Assembly: GCA_026225945.1 (NCBI GenBank)
Contig: JAMJFZ010001815.1
Location: 4,415,001 to 4,479,000, forward strand
Source of the DNA: Cricetomys ansorgei
Taxonomy: Eukaryota; Chordata; Mammalia; Rodentia; Nesomyidae
DNA length: 64,000 bases
Reading direction: 5' to 3'
Shown piece by piece: positions 44,093 to 56,649 of the stretch (within the stretch, counting starts at the first letter, position 1; each line of letters opens with the position of its first letter). A model generated the notes under the pieces. That model saw nothing but the letters and a program-made list of their open reading frames with translations. It did not search any database and was not told the origin of the DNA. A program made the translations under genes and the position numbers.

Positions 44093-46839
44093 ACTTCCTG
44101 ATTTATTTTGAGTCCATCATATCAGTGGGCATTACATGAATCCCACACTTGTTCTTTTCATTTTTTTTTCCTCTCACTATTCATCTTGTACAAAAGTTGT
44201 GGCTGACACATAGGAGAGGTGGAGCCCAGGGACTCTTTAAAGAATTCGCCTATCTGCCTTTTATGGGAGGGGGTGCTGTAGATTTGCTTCTTCAATTTAG
44301 TCTATGATGCTCCTCTGTAATGAAGTTATTCTGTCATTAGTATGCTACAACATTAATTTCACAGTCATGCTTTTGACAAATCTGAAAGTAATCTATCTTA
44401 GAGTCTCTGATTCTTGCCTGTGAGTTACCTAATGGTATGCTATATATCAAAAATGTACCCTAAGATATAGAAAACTGTGTAGCTATATGCATATGCATGG
44501 ATGCACATATATGTACAGATATGCTTGTTTGAGTATGAAATTTTATATTTTCTCAATATCAATTTTGGAAAGAGGAGCTATAGACAAATATACATTTTCC
44601 CATCTTCAAATAGAAATCCAATGAAATTTTAAAAACTTGGCAGAAAGTGAAAACATCTTATCAGAGTAACTTATCTCTGCTCAGGAAGAATCAGAAGTTT
44701 GGTGTGGGAGCCAGTAAGTACCTGCAAAGAGAAAAAAATTTCATACATCTAGTTCCTTTGCAACGAGACTAATACATTTGCATGAATATCTCCTGGTTTC
44801 TTTAAATTGACTTTTAACCTGGATCATGTTTCTCTTTCTTAATAGTCATGCTTTACAAAAGCATTTCTTTATCCATGTGCATCCTCTTCCAAAGCTGAAG
44901 AAAGCTTCAGTAAAAATCACAGGAATCTGTACATGACAATGTAGAGAGTCCTTCAGGCAGCTAAGGTATTGTGTGATGAGAGAGTTCAAATACTAGTAGG
45001 GCAACAGAAAATCTGCACAGAGAATGACACGCCACCTTTATTAACTTACTCAGGGGGACTTCCTTGGTGAAGAAGTTGTTAAGTCAGGGTTGCTGTGTTT
45101 ATTACTTTTAGGAGCACTAATTTTGTTTTAGAAATTAAACCTAATAATTGTGTTTTGCTTTATTTGAGATTACCTTATTTGCAATGATTTCCCAGGCACT
45201 TAAGGGTGTAGATTTCATTAAATCCAAAGAGAGCATTTGTTTTAGCTTAATAATACACAGGAGTCCCAGAACAGTAAGTTGGTTATATTTAAATATGATC
45301 ATGTGAGGAAAGCCATAATTGTTATGGCCCATAAACACATGTGAAAATGGTAAAACAGGAGTAGTACTTATTGATCCCTTATAAGCAAAGAAGAGTGCAT
45401 TACATTAAGATGCTCAAATAAAGCAATATCTAACATGAACTCACTATACATTAAATTCCCACCTCTCTGAATGTACTTCAAGCACCCTCTTACTGAAAAA
45501 TATCTACAAAAGGTGCTTTCATTCTGTGCATTTAATATTATAGTATCTTAAAAGTAATTCTTAAAGCAATGAGATCTCCCGACTTTGAATTCGAAGTGTG
45601 TATTTAAGGCTAGTGTTCTTACTTTCATTCTTTATGCTGAGAATGAGTTTTAAAGCTGAAGACAGAGAAAATCCAAATCAACAAATAAAGGCTGATATCT
45701 CACGTATTAGAAGATGGTCATAATTACATATTTTTTAGAGACATTCTTATTTTCTTCAGTGAGGTGGCTTTTTGTATCTTCCAATATCTTAGAATTTTAT
45801 AATGCATTTGTAAAACGTACTGACTGTTGATTTAGCATAGATGTCATAAAGCTTGACAAAATGACTTCTGTCCCTTCTTCCAGGTAGGATTTCTCATTTT
45901 GTATTACAGACAGGAGCTTGTTCTTCCCCTTCTGAGATAGCAGGCTATTTCTGAATATTTTTACTTTGATCTGTGATGGACTAGTCACTTTCAGGTGATG
46001 GATTGGAACCAGCTGTCAGAAATGTTTGATATTAGTGGGCTAGGTGAAAGGCGGAGTGCTATTTCATAGCCCACCCAAGGATCTCTCATATCTCAAGCCC
46101 CTGACGCCGGCAAGAGCAGAAACAAAGCCAAGATCAACCTTTAAAGGCATATGCTTTTTCTCCTGTCTCAACAGTAGCTCCCATGTGCTAAGACAGTATC
46201 CATTTTATTTTCAGAAACTTCCTTTTCTGGTTCATGACATTAAGCTAAAATTTGAGCCACAGGAGATAGCATTATCTATGTTCTGGATTGAGGACAAAGA
46301 GCTTCTAAGAGTGCATCATTTACTTTCTCAAGCCATGAGGTAATTATTTTCAAAGCTTAACTCAGAAGGAGTTGCTATATGAACCAATGATCATGAGAGT
46401 GAAGTGGACAAGTGCTATGTTTCTTCCACCACAACCCCTTTTGCCTCTGAGCAGCCCTTGCAACTGTGGCCAGATCCTGTTTAAGCTCATGGCAATTTGG
46501 TGGACAGCTCCTCTACCCGTTCATCATCTTTTACTAGCTCATGGCCAAGCACAAATTCTCTGGCTTACTCCTACATCTCTCCTTGATTGTTCTCTATATT
46601 TCTCACTCTCTACTTACTGGTTGCCTTGAGACCATTGGAATCCCTAAATATGGAGATGCAGGAGAATATGTTCCCCAAGCTGCAATTTTGAATCAATAGC
46701 TGTTTTTCCATCAGTTCCTCTAACAAGGATTCTATAGGCATTTTGCACTTCTCAGAGACCCAGTTTTCTACAGTATAAAATATCCTTTTTTAAATGTTCT
46801 TGCGTAATTGTCACACAGTAGATTTGGAAAAGGAATCTG
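44093..46839. other. Unique DNA, no gene or repeat recognised
   Basis: About 2.7 kb without a family I can name. 46370-46680 looks like a retroelement fragment (pyrimidine-rich, CTCATCATCTTTTACTAGC-like wording) but I cannot place it. Three copies of the CCATAA/TTATGG motif lie in 22 bp at 45313-45334. A 99-codon open frame at 46044-46343 has no recognised homology. Confidence 0.4.
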
Positions 46840-47215
46840 TGCTCTCAACCAGCGGAGAACAACAAATACTAGTGGAAAAAGTGCATCAACGGAGCATGTA
46901 CAAACTCTTTTAATTATCTAATTATCTTGTCATAATTCTTTAAACAATACACCATAACAACTATTTTAAAAGATATTGAAACCAACCTAGTAATGCTTTA
47001 AAGCACATAAGATTATACAAGTGCCAAAAAGTACTTTCCAATGTGCCGACGGAGGGAAGCAATTAATAGTCCTACTCCGATGTTACAGTATGAACCACAG
47101 CAATGACGAGCACAGCAAGATAACTATAAAGGTGCACTACTTGCACTCGCATGTTGGTGGGAACCAACGGCTCTTTAAAATTGAACTTAAGGCTTGCGCA
47201 ACAGAAGTAAATTAT
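46840..47215. promoter_or_regulatory. CpG-retaining unique segment with TAATTAT cluster, candidate regulatory element
   Basis: Nine CpGs in about 375 bp (for example GTGCCGACGGAGG, ACTCCGATG, ATGACGAGC, TTGCGCAAC) sit in otherwise AT-rich DNA. The homeodomain-like array TTTTAATTATCTAATTATC is at 46909-46927. No repeat family recognised. The function is inferred only from texture. Confidence 0.3.
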
Positions 47216-47304
47216 GCATGGTATTAGACATCAAGCCAACTACCCTGATGAATATTAGAAGAGAATATACTACCACCACTTGCTCGTCCAGCATAATTTC
47301 TTAA

Positions 47305-47970
47305 CTGCATCTAAATATTACCTTTATTTCCACAATTAAGTGTAGCTGTCCCACCTCATCAAAGAAGTTTCTCTCTACAAAAAGTGGAGACCTTAACAGA
47401 AAGCCACAATCAGACTCAATGGATACATCTATGTCACAGCTCCAGCATCTATGGCTTAGGGTACATCTGAGAAGAGAGGGTGGAAGGATCATAAGATCCA
47501 GAGTAGAAGAAAATCTAATGTGAGACTGCCTATCTTGAAAATGGCTGCAGAAACAAGACCTGAACAATGGCAATAGCGATAGGTAAGCTAAGGCAGAAGG
47601 GGGGGAATCTTGTTCTAGAGAAGCAATAATAAACAATTCATGACTGTGAGAGAGGAAAAATTAGACTTAACCGGGGATGAGACCCCTACTGGTTGGTTAT
47701 CCAACACAAAGTGGTCATCCCTGAAACCATATACACACAAACAACAAAAATAGACTCAACAAGTTGTATTTATACATGTACACACCACATCACACCCCCC
47801 ACACACACACATATACACACACGTATGTAACAATAGTAAGCAAAGAAAAAGAAGCTATCATTTTTAGAGTGTGTTTGTAACAACATGGGAGGGCTTGGAG
47901 GTAGCAAAGGGAGGGGACTAAGTGGTGTAATTATATTTTAGTAAAAATGTAAAAATGAATAAATATTAAA
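47305..47970 (+). mobile_element. Rodent LINE-1 3' UTR fragment (Lx-type), sense
   Basis: Order of landmarks: CAATCAGACTCAATGGATAC (47407-47426), GTCACAGCTCCAGCATCTAT (47433-47452), CAAGACCTGAACAATGGC (47553-47570), GGGGATGAGACCCC, TTGGTTATCCAACACAAAGT (47693-47712), CCTGAAACCATATACACAC, AGACTCAACAAGTTGTATTT (47752-47771) and the terminal GTGGTGTAATTATATTTTAG (47922-47941). A short C/CA microsatellite lies at 47784-47822. This copy is the uninterrupted counterpart of the split one at 60885-64000. Confidence 0.87.
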
Positions 47971-49149
47971 ATACTTAAACATTATAATTTAGATTATAAC
48001 ATTAAAAATCCTTCATCTTCCCAGAGAAAGGGACATACAGTTTTCTCAGTGTGACTAAGCAGGTGTATTGTTAAACCTGCTTCATAAAACTGTGCAGCTG
48101 TTTCTCACTTTCATCCAAACGCTCAACACAAGTGTTCCCTGACCCTATACAAACCACACAGCAGATGTAGATGTTTCCTAGGCACATGAATGGAAATCTT
48201 CACTTGGAGATGACCTGCATATATACTCAGAAGCAAGGAGTCTTCAGAGCTTAAGAGTTCAAGTGAAATTTTGCTCGAACAAAGACCTTGGAACAGAGCT
48301 CAAGAGATCACTATAGTCTTTGCAAAGCTCTCAGTCTATGGGGTGGCCACTGAGAGCTCAATTCATCATCTTTTGAGTGTGGCTTTTGTCCTGAACTGCT
48401 AACTAAACTGATTCTTGGTCCTTAAATGATAAACTGATCCTTAGCCGTTAAGGAGGGAAGATACTAAAGAGCATGTAAACCAAAGAGCAAATCTCCATCT
48501 GAACTTTCTGATGATACCTAATTCTCATGATGCAGGTGGGGGAGGATAGAAGACTGTGGCTGATGAGCATTCTTTCTCATGGAATGTGAGCAACCAGGTG
48601 CACAGCTATTGCACTGAAGAGACTTCACAGTTTTTAAAAATCTGTCTGTAAAGGACTGATTGAATGCCTAGCTGTCAGATGAATTTCAGTTGAAGCAATA
48701 TTTTCAGGGCCAATATTATCAGTTTTTCCTGTTCACAAGTAATAAATGTGCTCTAGAGAGTTTTCAGAATGTATAAAAATGTATTTAATTTTGTTACTAA
48801 GATACAGTATAAATACAGCATTTTATAAAAGAAGACTAATACTAATGGTAGGGATAGTGTGAATATTCAGCAAAATTAAGAAGCATTTTAGAACAGTAAA
48901 AACGACATACCAGGCTTGAGATTCTCTTGGGAACACTGAGAGATTCTTAGGAACCCTGAATTATAATTAATCTTTGGAGGATACCCAAGTTTGGTCGTTT
49001 CTGAAGCCACACGGTCATGGGAATCAATAACTGCGTGCACATTGATGTTTACTTGTGGTAAATCTTTTGCAGAAGGGAGTTTTTCATGGAAATTGAAGGT
49101 GCTGAGGCAGGTAAGCATAGGGAGTAGCTGAACCATCTTGGATTCCAGT
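47971..49149. other. Unique DNA, nothing recognised
   Basis: No repeat family, exon or RNA gene supported. Confidence 0.4.
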
Positions 49150-49860
49150 TAGTTTGGGTTATGAGCATGCCTCTCTTCTAGTGGTGGACATGGCAGCCTA
49201 GCATGTGCACAATATGTGCACAAGCTTCTCTCTTCATACCATGCACCTAAAACCACACCCCCACCTGCTTGTCATGTGATAATTTGTAAAACTCCTGGAA
49301 GGAACAATGGAACAACTTTCTCCCACCCTAGCACCGATTAAACAGGAAGCTTCTATTCAAATACATTTCCTATCTATCCAAGTACAAAAGATGGAAAGGC
49401 CAATCTGTCCTGAACTCATTTTGGATGCATGAGCAATAAGATAAAGCTGTATCTCCAGGTAAACTTTTAAGAAGAAGTTACCTATTTACCATCCTATACC
49501 TATGCATAACTGGACATGTATATTATTACAGTCAGATACAATATAGACAGAGGCACATGAGCAGTACAGAAAATGCTTGTTACCTAATCTATTAATCAAA
49601 ACAGAAGACAGCCTTTGTAACGAAGTCATTCTTTCTCTTGTTCCCCATAAAGGAATCTCCCCTATTTAAAAAAACTAATCCCTTGAGTATATATCCACTT
49701 ATGTCTCCACCGTTCTGTTGCAGTGTTTTTGGTTCTCTTCTATTGCTTTGCTTTGAATAGAGTTTCCTTTCCAGTTTTGTAAATATGTGCAGGCTTTTAT
49801 TTCAGTTCTTTGAATAACAAGGCAAGAACCTAGAATGCCTGACCTTTACCACTGGTTACA
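49150..49860 (+). mobile_element. Possible ERV1-type solo LTR
   Basis: The right part has a retroviral LTR layout. CCCCTATTTAAAAAAACTAA (TATA-like, 49659-49678) is followed about 80 bp later by TTGAATAGAGTTTCCTTTCC (polyadenylation-signal variant, 49753-49772), then ACAAGGCAAGAACC (49817-49830), a phrase typical of the U5 end of class I ERV LTRs, and the terminal GGTTACA. The left edge is uncertain. No coding sequence and no second LTR were seen. Confidence 0.45.
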
Positions 49861-51899
49861 AGACTAAGTCTCACAGTGTATTGTAACTCTCTACAATTCA
49901 AAAATTTGAATTAAATGATGAATTTATTGGACTTGGCACTTTAAGTGCACAGTAGTAATTATTAGCCACAATCCAGTGCCTTTAATATTAACAAAGAATA
50001 AATTATTCAAATGGCCACATTTTAAGAACTTTTATCATGAAACTGTGTGGCAACTTTTCTTGTGTGTAATCTAATCTGGAAAGCACTATTCAGAACTATA
50101 GTGGATTCATTTCAATAATGAGAACATCAAAAGTTACATATGATGAAAATGTAACACATGTGACCTACATACATACAGAGACAAGATGCTAGGTCTGTAC
50201 AACTCAATCTGAGGAATCTAGCCATAGCAGGTCATAGCAATAAGACCACATAGCTTTCCTCTCTCTACCCAAGCAAAGACAAGAAGGAGGAGGAAACTAA
50301 ATACAGGACCAAAAAATGTAATAAATGAGGCATGAAATAAATAAAAGTGCATTTCAGCACTGAAGAAGTTAAGTAAAAATAAACTCTAGATCCATCAAAG
50401 CCTCATGCATATAAAAACTAAAAACTGGTGAGGGAAACCAAGCATCAATCAAGGTCATAAATAGGAAGAGCTTTCTAATTGAATCAGAAAACCCATCGTT
50501 AGCGATATGTGGCATTTCTGTATCAAAATTCCACTAGGGAAGATAAAAGTAGGTTGATAAATCTAACAGAAAAGATTAAAGGCTCATATCAAGCAGTTCT
50601 TAAAATAAAAGCCAAACAATTCCAAAGACCACACACACAAAGTGGAAAAATAAGCAAAGGCTGTGTATGCATGCAAAGATCAAGTACAGAGCAGCAGGCA
50701 GGGAACTTCAAAGTACCCCAGGCATAATATTTATCTTACATCAGACTCGTAAATAAACAAAAAGCTAGATAAATAAAATAAACCAAGTCACTTGAGGCCT
50801 GAAAGGGGTATTGTTTATGTGATAACTGTATTTTCTTCCTGATAGCACAAAGCACAATTTTATTCAATGTGCAAAACAAATTATGCACAGATCCATTATT
50901 GATTGCAAAAAGCTACGCAGATAAGTATGTATAAAATGACATGTAGAACACATATGGATGTTCACATATATGTATGTACTATTTAGCCATATAGCATAAA
51001 ATATGATCACATTTCCATAGAAAATGGAAAAATATAACTAAACGTTTATTAGTCTATAATGTGTGTGGCCTGGGGAAGTATGTAGAAAACTCAATGAGAA
51101 GCAGTGTATATAAGAGAGATAGAATCCATTCAATAAAAATAAAGGGTGAAAGCAGAATAAATTAGAGTCTAAAATAAGTGCCAAAATTCCTATCTGTAAA
51201 GTTCTGTGTAATTCAAACCTCTAGACTGTAGTAGCAGTTAGTTATAGCTGAAGAAGTTTCTGAAGAAATAATGCCTCTGCAGAATTGGAAATGTTGTACA
51301 ACCTATTTGTCTCTATGTTTAGTAAGTTTGAATACAGGATTTTACCTCTTGTCTTTCTTTCTTTACTAAATTCTGCAATCTATTGGGAGTCTTTCAAGCT
51401 TCTATGGGCCACATTAATATTGCTGCAGCACGCAACTTACCACCTTCTGTCCCATAGCTATATCTTCCTAACTAAATCATTCCCTCCAGGAGAGACAGGA
51501 GAATTTCATGACACCTGGGAAGAAGTATTTAAACTTCTCATGACCAGGTAAGTTAAAACAATCAAGATTCACCAAAGTCTACCCCAGGGTTGTAGAAGCA
51601 GGAAACAGCTGCTCAGGCTGGTGTGGAGACTCTGACAGCTGGTTTCCAAAAGGATATTTGCTGAAGTGTGGGGCTACCTGAAAGTCCTACAGAGAGTTCC
51701 AAGAATAAAGCTTTGGGGAGATATCACCATGTTGGGGGTTCACTTTGCAGTGATACAGCCTCCTGTGAATCTCCTCTTTTCCATATGTAAAGCCCTATTC
51801 AATCTTTCATTAGTAACCCAATTCATTCATTGGTTCCTCAGTAGACTTTGGTGTAGTCATTATTTGGTCTGTCTTGGGTTATCTGTCTGGAGTGACTAG
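49861..51899. other. Unique DNA, nothing recognised
   Basis: A-rich over 50270-51180 on the plus strand, which may hide an old LINE fragment. 51590-51890 is GC-richer. No family or gene can be supported. Open frames up to 88 codons have no recognised homology. Confidence 0.35.
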
Positions 51900-51923
51900 G
51901 TGTGTGTGTGTATGTGTGTGTGT

Positions 51924-51960
<37 letters not shown>

Positions 51961-51962
51961 GT
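51900..51962. repeat. (TG)n microsatellite
   Basis: About 30 TG units with two interruptions (TATG, GAG). Confidence 0.97.
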
Positions 51963-52677
51963 GTCTAGGAAGTATCTCACAACAGTTCTGTCATTTGTTG
52001 TGGAGAACTTATTTGTCTTACGCATTTTTGGTATTGTGTGCATAATTCATTGGCATCACATCAACCTTACAGCATTTTTAGTAGAATTTGACACTGTAAA
52101 TAATAAGCAACAAATTGTTTCTATATGATGAAATAAATTTTGATATAAGAATTTTTATATAAGAATACAGTTTTCTGTAAGATAATTTGCACAATATCTT
52201 AGTTACTAATACATACCCTTAAAGATCAATGAGATTTGTATGTAAGGTATTTGGCTCTCAATGGCAGAAATAGTTGCAAGACCAATTTTGTAAATCCTCA
52301 TTAAACTCAAAATTCAAGGAACTAAAGCAAACTTTAATTAACCACTTTGGATTCTCTAATATTTTGTTTGATAATATTAGAAATTTTATTTGTCTAGGGA
52401 ACACTGGATGTTTTGAACTAAGCAGTTCTTTGAACAAAGGCAGTGGTTTAATGAGGGGTTAGCTCCTGAAGGCTTGTTGCAAGTTTATAGAGAATTACTA
52501 TTAGGACATGTTCAGTGAAAACTATAATTTAGCAAACACAAGACAAAGAATAAAATCCAAATTCTTACAGAAATGTCTGTTGAACTGAGAGTATATCTAA
52601 ATGTTTGCTACAAATTTCAGTTCCTCCCAATTGACTGAGGAGAAAGATGATGTGGAAAACAGGTGGACCACTCCTCG
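51963..52677. other. Unique AT-rich DNA, nothing recognised
   Basis: No repeat family, exon or RNA gene supported. Confidence 0.4.
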
Positions 52678-52735
52678 CAAACAAACAAGCAAACAAACAA
52701 ACAAATAAATAAATAGGCAGATAGATAAATAGATT
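52678..52735. repeat. (CAAA)n/(TAAA)n/(TAGA)n microsatellite
   Basis: CAAA units pass into AAAT and then GATA units. Confidence 0.9.
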
Positions 52736-52869
52736 AAAAAGAATTATTTAACTCTCTAACACCAAAGAATTTAATGTAAAATACAATATCTTATGTAAAT
52801 TTGAATGAAGTGTTTGCTACTCTTCAGTATAATAAACATGAAAGAAATGACTTCAATTCTCTTCTTTAA

Positions 52870-53480
52870 AGAACTTGAGCTTCTCCTGTGAGAATTACTT
52901 GCTTTTGATTTCTCTCCTTGATCATTTAGGGTTATTGTTCTCTTCAGATGTGTAGAAGTTTCTCTCCTAAAGAAGATTTGTTTTCTTATTGTTTCATTTA
53001 GTTTAAGTTTTCATTAAGATTTCTTATTTCTTATATTTTTTATTATCATGTTGTATACTTAAGTACATCTGTTCATAACCGATGCTCATATCTGAGAATA
53101 AATATACCTGGGTATATTTTTTATGTAGCTGTCAAGCGCTACAAGATTTCCTGTTAGGACAACCTTCTTTGTAAACGCAAAGATTTTAGAAAATTATCCT
53201 TTAGTTTTTTATTCAATTTTATGAATTTTCCCATTTTCTTCTTGATTCCTTCCTTGAACAGTTGCCATTAAGGAATGTGTTGTTTAGTTTCCATGAGTTC
53301 CTGTACTTTATGTATTTTCTGTTGCTGTTGTTTCCAACTTTGTTCCATTGTGTTTGTAGAAAATGCAGGATGTGATTCAGTTTCCCCATATTTATTGAGA
53401 TCTACTTAATATGTAGCCCTTTGTTGAACATCATTTTATGCCTGTAGTTTTGAGCAGAAAAATATTACCATTAGCTGTCT
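52870..53480 (-). mobile_element. Old LINE-1 ORF2 fragment, antisense
   Basis: CAGTTGCCATTAAGGAATGT then TTGTTTAGTTTCCATGAGTT, TTTGTTCCATTGTGTTTGTA and CATATTTATTGAGATCTACT (53259-53406) follow the antisense LINE-1 block that reads '..cattcaggagtgtgttgtttaatttccatg.. ttccattgtggtcagag..'. The left half is only weakly supported. Diverged, with no open frame. Confidence 0.65.
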
Positions 53481-53714
53481 ATCATTAAGGTAAGCCTGAC
53501 AAACATTAAGATACGCTGCCCATCGTAAATGGGTATTTATGTTGTTCAATAGTGAAGATCAATAGTAACCTAAACGTATTTACTGAGTATTATCGTACTA
53601 TTACCCTTATTGAATTAAAGAAGTGTTTGAGGGAAAATAAAATGTTTAAATATGTTATATTAAACACACAAAAGGGAGATGTGTTTTTGTGCTCCTATTA
53701 GATGGATAGACGTT

Positions 53715-54050
53715 ACTGAACACTGGATAAATATTCTCCAAAAGCCCATGTGTGAAAGCTTGAGTCATTAGTGTGCTACTGTTTAGATATCGTAGCATCC
53801 TCTGATGGCGGGGTCAGTGAGCAGCACCACTGAAGATGTTACTGAGGGCCAAGCTCCTTCCCTCTCTTTCACTGTTCAGTTATCATAAATCATGTGAAGC
53901 CCTCTACCACATGCTCATGTAAAGGTATATGACTTTGCAAATGGCCGAAAAATGATTGTCTAATGTAGCATAAACTGAAACCTCTCCTCTAAGCTGTGAG
54001 CTGAAAGAATCATTTCCTCTTAGATTGATTATTATTATTAGTTATTTGGC
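53715..54050 (+). mobile_element. MT/MTE-like MaLR LTR, sense
   Basis: CTCCAAAAGCCCATGTGTGA (53737-53756) is the family's 5' block. CCCTCTCTTTCACTGTTC, CCCTCTACCACATGCTCATG (53900-53919), AAACTGAAACCTCTCC and AAGCTGTGAGCTGAAAGAAT then follow. Diverged, and its right end runs into an inverted MaLR. Confidence 0.7.
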
Positions 54051-54051
54051 T

Positions 54052-54430
54052 CCATGCTGTAACAAAATACTCAAAATAAAGCAACTTAAGAAAAAAAAAA
54101 AAAGGAAAGGTTTTTGTTTGTTTCCCATTGTACTATTTATTTATCTACCTACCTACATTCTTATTTATTTATTTATTTATTTGGCTGATTGTTTGAGGGT
54201 ATACAGTTCATCATGGGTCAAAAGACATGGCATCAGGAGAGGAAGGCTGCTGGTCACATTGCATTTGTGATCAGGAAGCAGAAAGCAAAAAGGGCCAGGC
54301 TATAAAATCTCAATACCAACCTTCTGTGACTCACTTCCTTCAGGAAGGTTCCATATGCTAAACATTGCACAACCTTCTCAAAATACCTGGGGACCAAATT
54401 TCAGCCATTTCATATTAAAGCTAGAACAGT
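54052..54430 (-). mobile_element. MT-type MaLR LTR, antisense
   Basis: Antisense landmarks: TGCTGTAACAAAATACTC (54054-54071), AAAGCAACTTAAG then an A-run and GGAAAGGTTTTTG, GGGTATACAGTTCATCATGG (54197-54216), AAAGACATGGCATCAGGAG, CACATTGCATTTGTG, GGCCAGGCTATAAAATCTCA (54293-54312), ACCTGGGGACCAAATTTC (54386-54403). A TTTA-type microsatellite (54134-54181) has grown inside it. Confidence 0.82.
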
Positions 54431-54671
54431 TTTATCAAGCATTTTGCCACAGTGATTCGAGGCCGATAAAACAGACACATAAAAACATGTAGCTGTTTAG
54501 TATATGTTTAAAATCTGAATATTTACATAGGAGAAACTAATAAAATTATTGACAAACGCATCAGCATTATATTGATGCTCAGTGTGTTTCCATTCTACAA
54601 TTTTAAAACACATATTTAAGTACTTCAGTGTTTCTCCAAACTTAGGAAGCATTTTTAAAGAAGTACATCTT

Positions 54672-54817
54672 GCCAGTCAGGGAGTACACCCTTGTGAGCC
54701 AATAATTTGGAGGCAGAGGAACAGAGAACACTGCCAGTTTGAAGCCAACCTGGTCGACATAGCAAGTTCTACATCAGCCAGGGCCATATAAAATATCTTA
54801 TCTTAAATAAATAAATC
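54672..54817 (+). mobile_element. B1 SINE, old
   Basis: Sense B1 order: GCCAGTCAGGGAGTACACCC (54672-54691), GAGCCAATAATTTGGAGGCA, GTTTGAAGCCAACCTGGTCG (54737-54756), CATAGCAAGTTCTACATCAG, CCAGGGCC, with the tail AAATAAATAAATCAAA. Confidence 0.83.
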
Positions 54818-56649
54818 AAATATTTATCTCATTCTTCTATTTTTCCTAATTTTAACAAGTAAATATATGGGAACATTTTCTAAACAATTAGTGATAGTTT
54901 TAGCTATAGTTAAAGAAGAATTATGTACACTATATGCATAAATTTACACTATATACATGAATTTTTAACGTGTCATTAGTCAAAGTACAGGTACCAAATA
55001 AAATATTTTTAAAAAGAAAAATAACACCTCCCTCTCCATAATACCTTTAGATAACACCAGTAAATTGGAGAGAAAATGATAAACCAAATGAAAATCAAAG
55101 TACATTTTACTCTAAGAAAAAGGCTACCTGAGGTCAAATTTAAGAGGCTCCAACATCCTAAATTCTGCTCACTTTGTCAAGATGATGAAAAACAGGTAAC
55201 CTGTGTTTGTCTGCTTTGGAGTTATTTCACAAAGAATACCAGACTTGCGATAGAGCCCACTGTTCCTTGATGTTATTATGGCTAGGAACTTGGGTGGTCC
55301 TCTAACTCTTTCACTATACTCCTACATGACTGTGGGCCTTCCTTTTGCAATTCCAAGCAAAACATATAGTATATATTGATCTATTAGGACTATTCTAAGG
55401 TCCATGAATGAATGAATGATTTTAAGAATATCTCTGAGTGGTGACAGACACATCCAGAACCTACTGAAACAGGGAGTGGTGATTTTGTCTAACTAGAAGA
55501 ACTGGAATCGCTCATGTTCAGAAAGAAAACTTCTTTTAAATTCTGATCTAAAATCTGAGTTAAAATGAACATTTAAAGGGATCCAGGAAGAGAAATATAT
55601 GATGTGTATTGAGAGAATGGAGTAGCTTTCCATGACACTTATAGCATGAGATTATTAAGGAAGAGCCTGTGATAAACTCCTCATGTGAGTGTCCATGCTT
55701 TGAATTCCAACTGTTGAATACAGGAGGTGCACAAAGTTACTGAAAACACTATGTCTGTAATTACCTGGGATTCAAACTGAAGGTAATAAAAATAGGATGA
55801 AATGAAGTACAGCTTTTACATTTCCCCAAATTATGAAACTGCTTAGTTGTAGATATATGCTAGCCTATAAAATATATGATTATTCAGGTCATATAGGATA
55901 GAATAACAAAGAGCAGTGTGATCATATCAGGGAACAGATATGCAGGAGCACACGATGGATCTTTAGACCAGAAGACTGTCTTATTTATCTAAATCTAATG
56001 TTATCACCCTACGCATCTGATTGTGAAATGCTTACGAACAGGGACTTACGCTTACTTATCACTCCAACCCCCATTTTCCAAGTAAATGGACATATTTCCT
56101 AAATCATTTTCATTCCATAATTTTACTTTGGGAGAATAATTTTCTAGGTTCACAGGATCTTAGGTGGTTAAGATTTTTTTTGTCCTATTTCAGATGATAT
56201 GTCCATCATGGCTGTAGGTATTGTTGAAATGGTTTGACACTGATTTGACTCTGAGTCAGGGTGAATGTGTTTTATATGTCAGGGGTTGTTAACTCTTATA
56301 GGCCAGAGACATGTTCTCCTAGAAGTCAGGATACAACACTACAGGTTCAGCTCCTAAGCTCTAGAAACTGGAAGTGTTACAGTACCTTTTCCAAGGTGCT
56401 TAAGCTCTAAATCTTAACTTGGGGATAATATGCTGATTATCTGGTCTCCAACACATTACAATAGATAATCTTTATTATTTGATTCTCAGAACAAGAAGAC
56501 AAAGCTAAGTTTGTTGTGGTTTAAGCCATCTAGTTTGTGGTATTACATGTGACAACTTTAGGAAATTAAAGCACATAATTAACCTAATTTGGACCTAATT
56601 TACGTAACGTTTTTTAATATCTTTAAATTTAAGGCTTAATTCCTATAAA
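54818..56649. other. Unique DNA, nothing recognised
   Basis: No repeat family, exon or RNA gene supported. A short (GAAT)n occurs at 55404-55419. Confidence 0.4.

Noticed and set aside
46044..46343. 99-codon plus-strand frame
   Set aside because: No recognisable domain. It adjoins a suspected but unplaced retroelement fragment.
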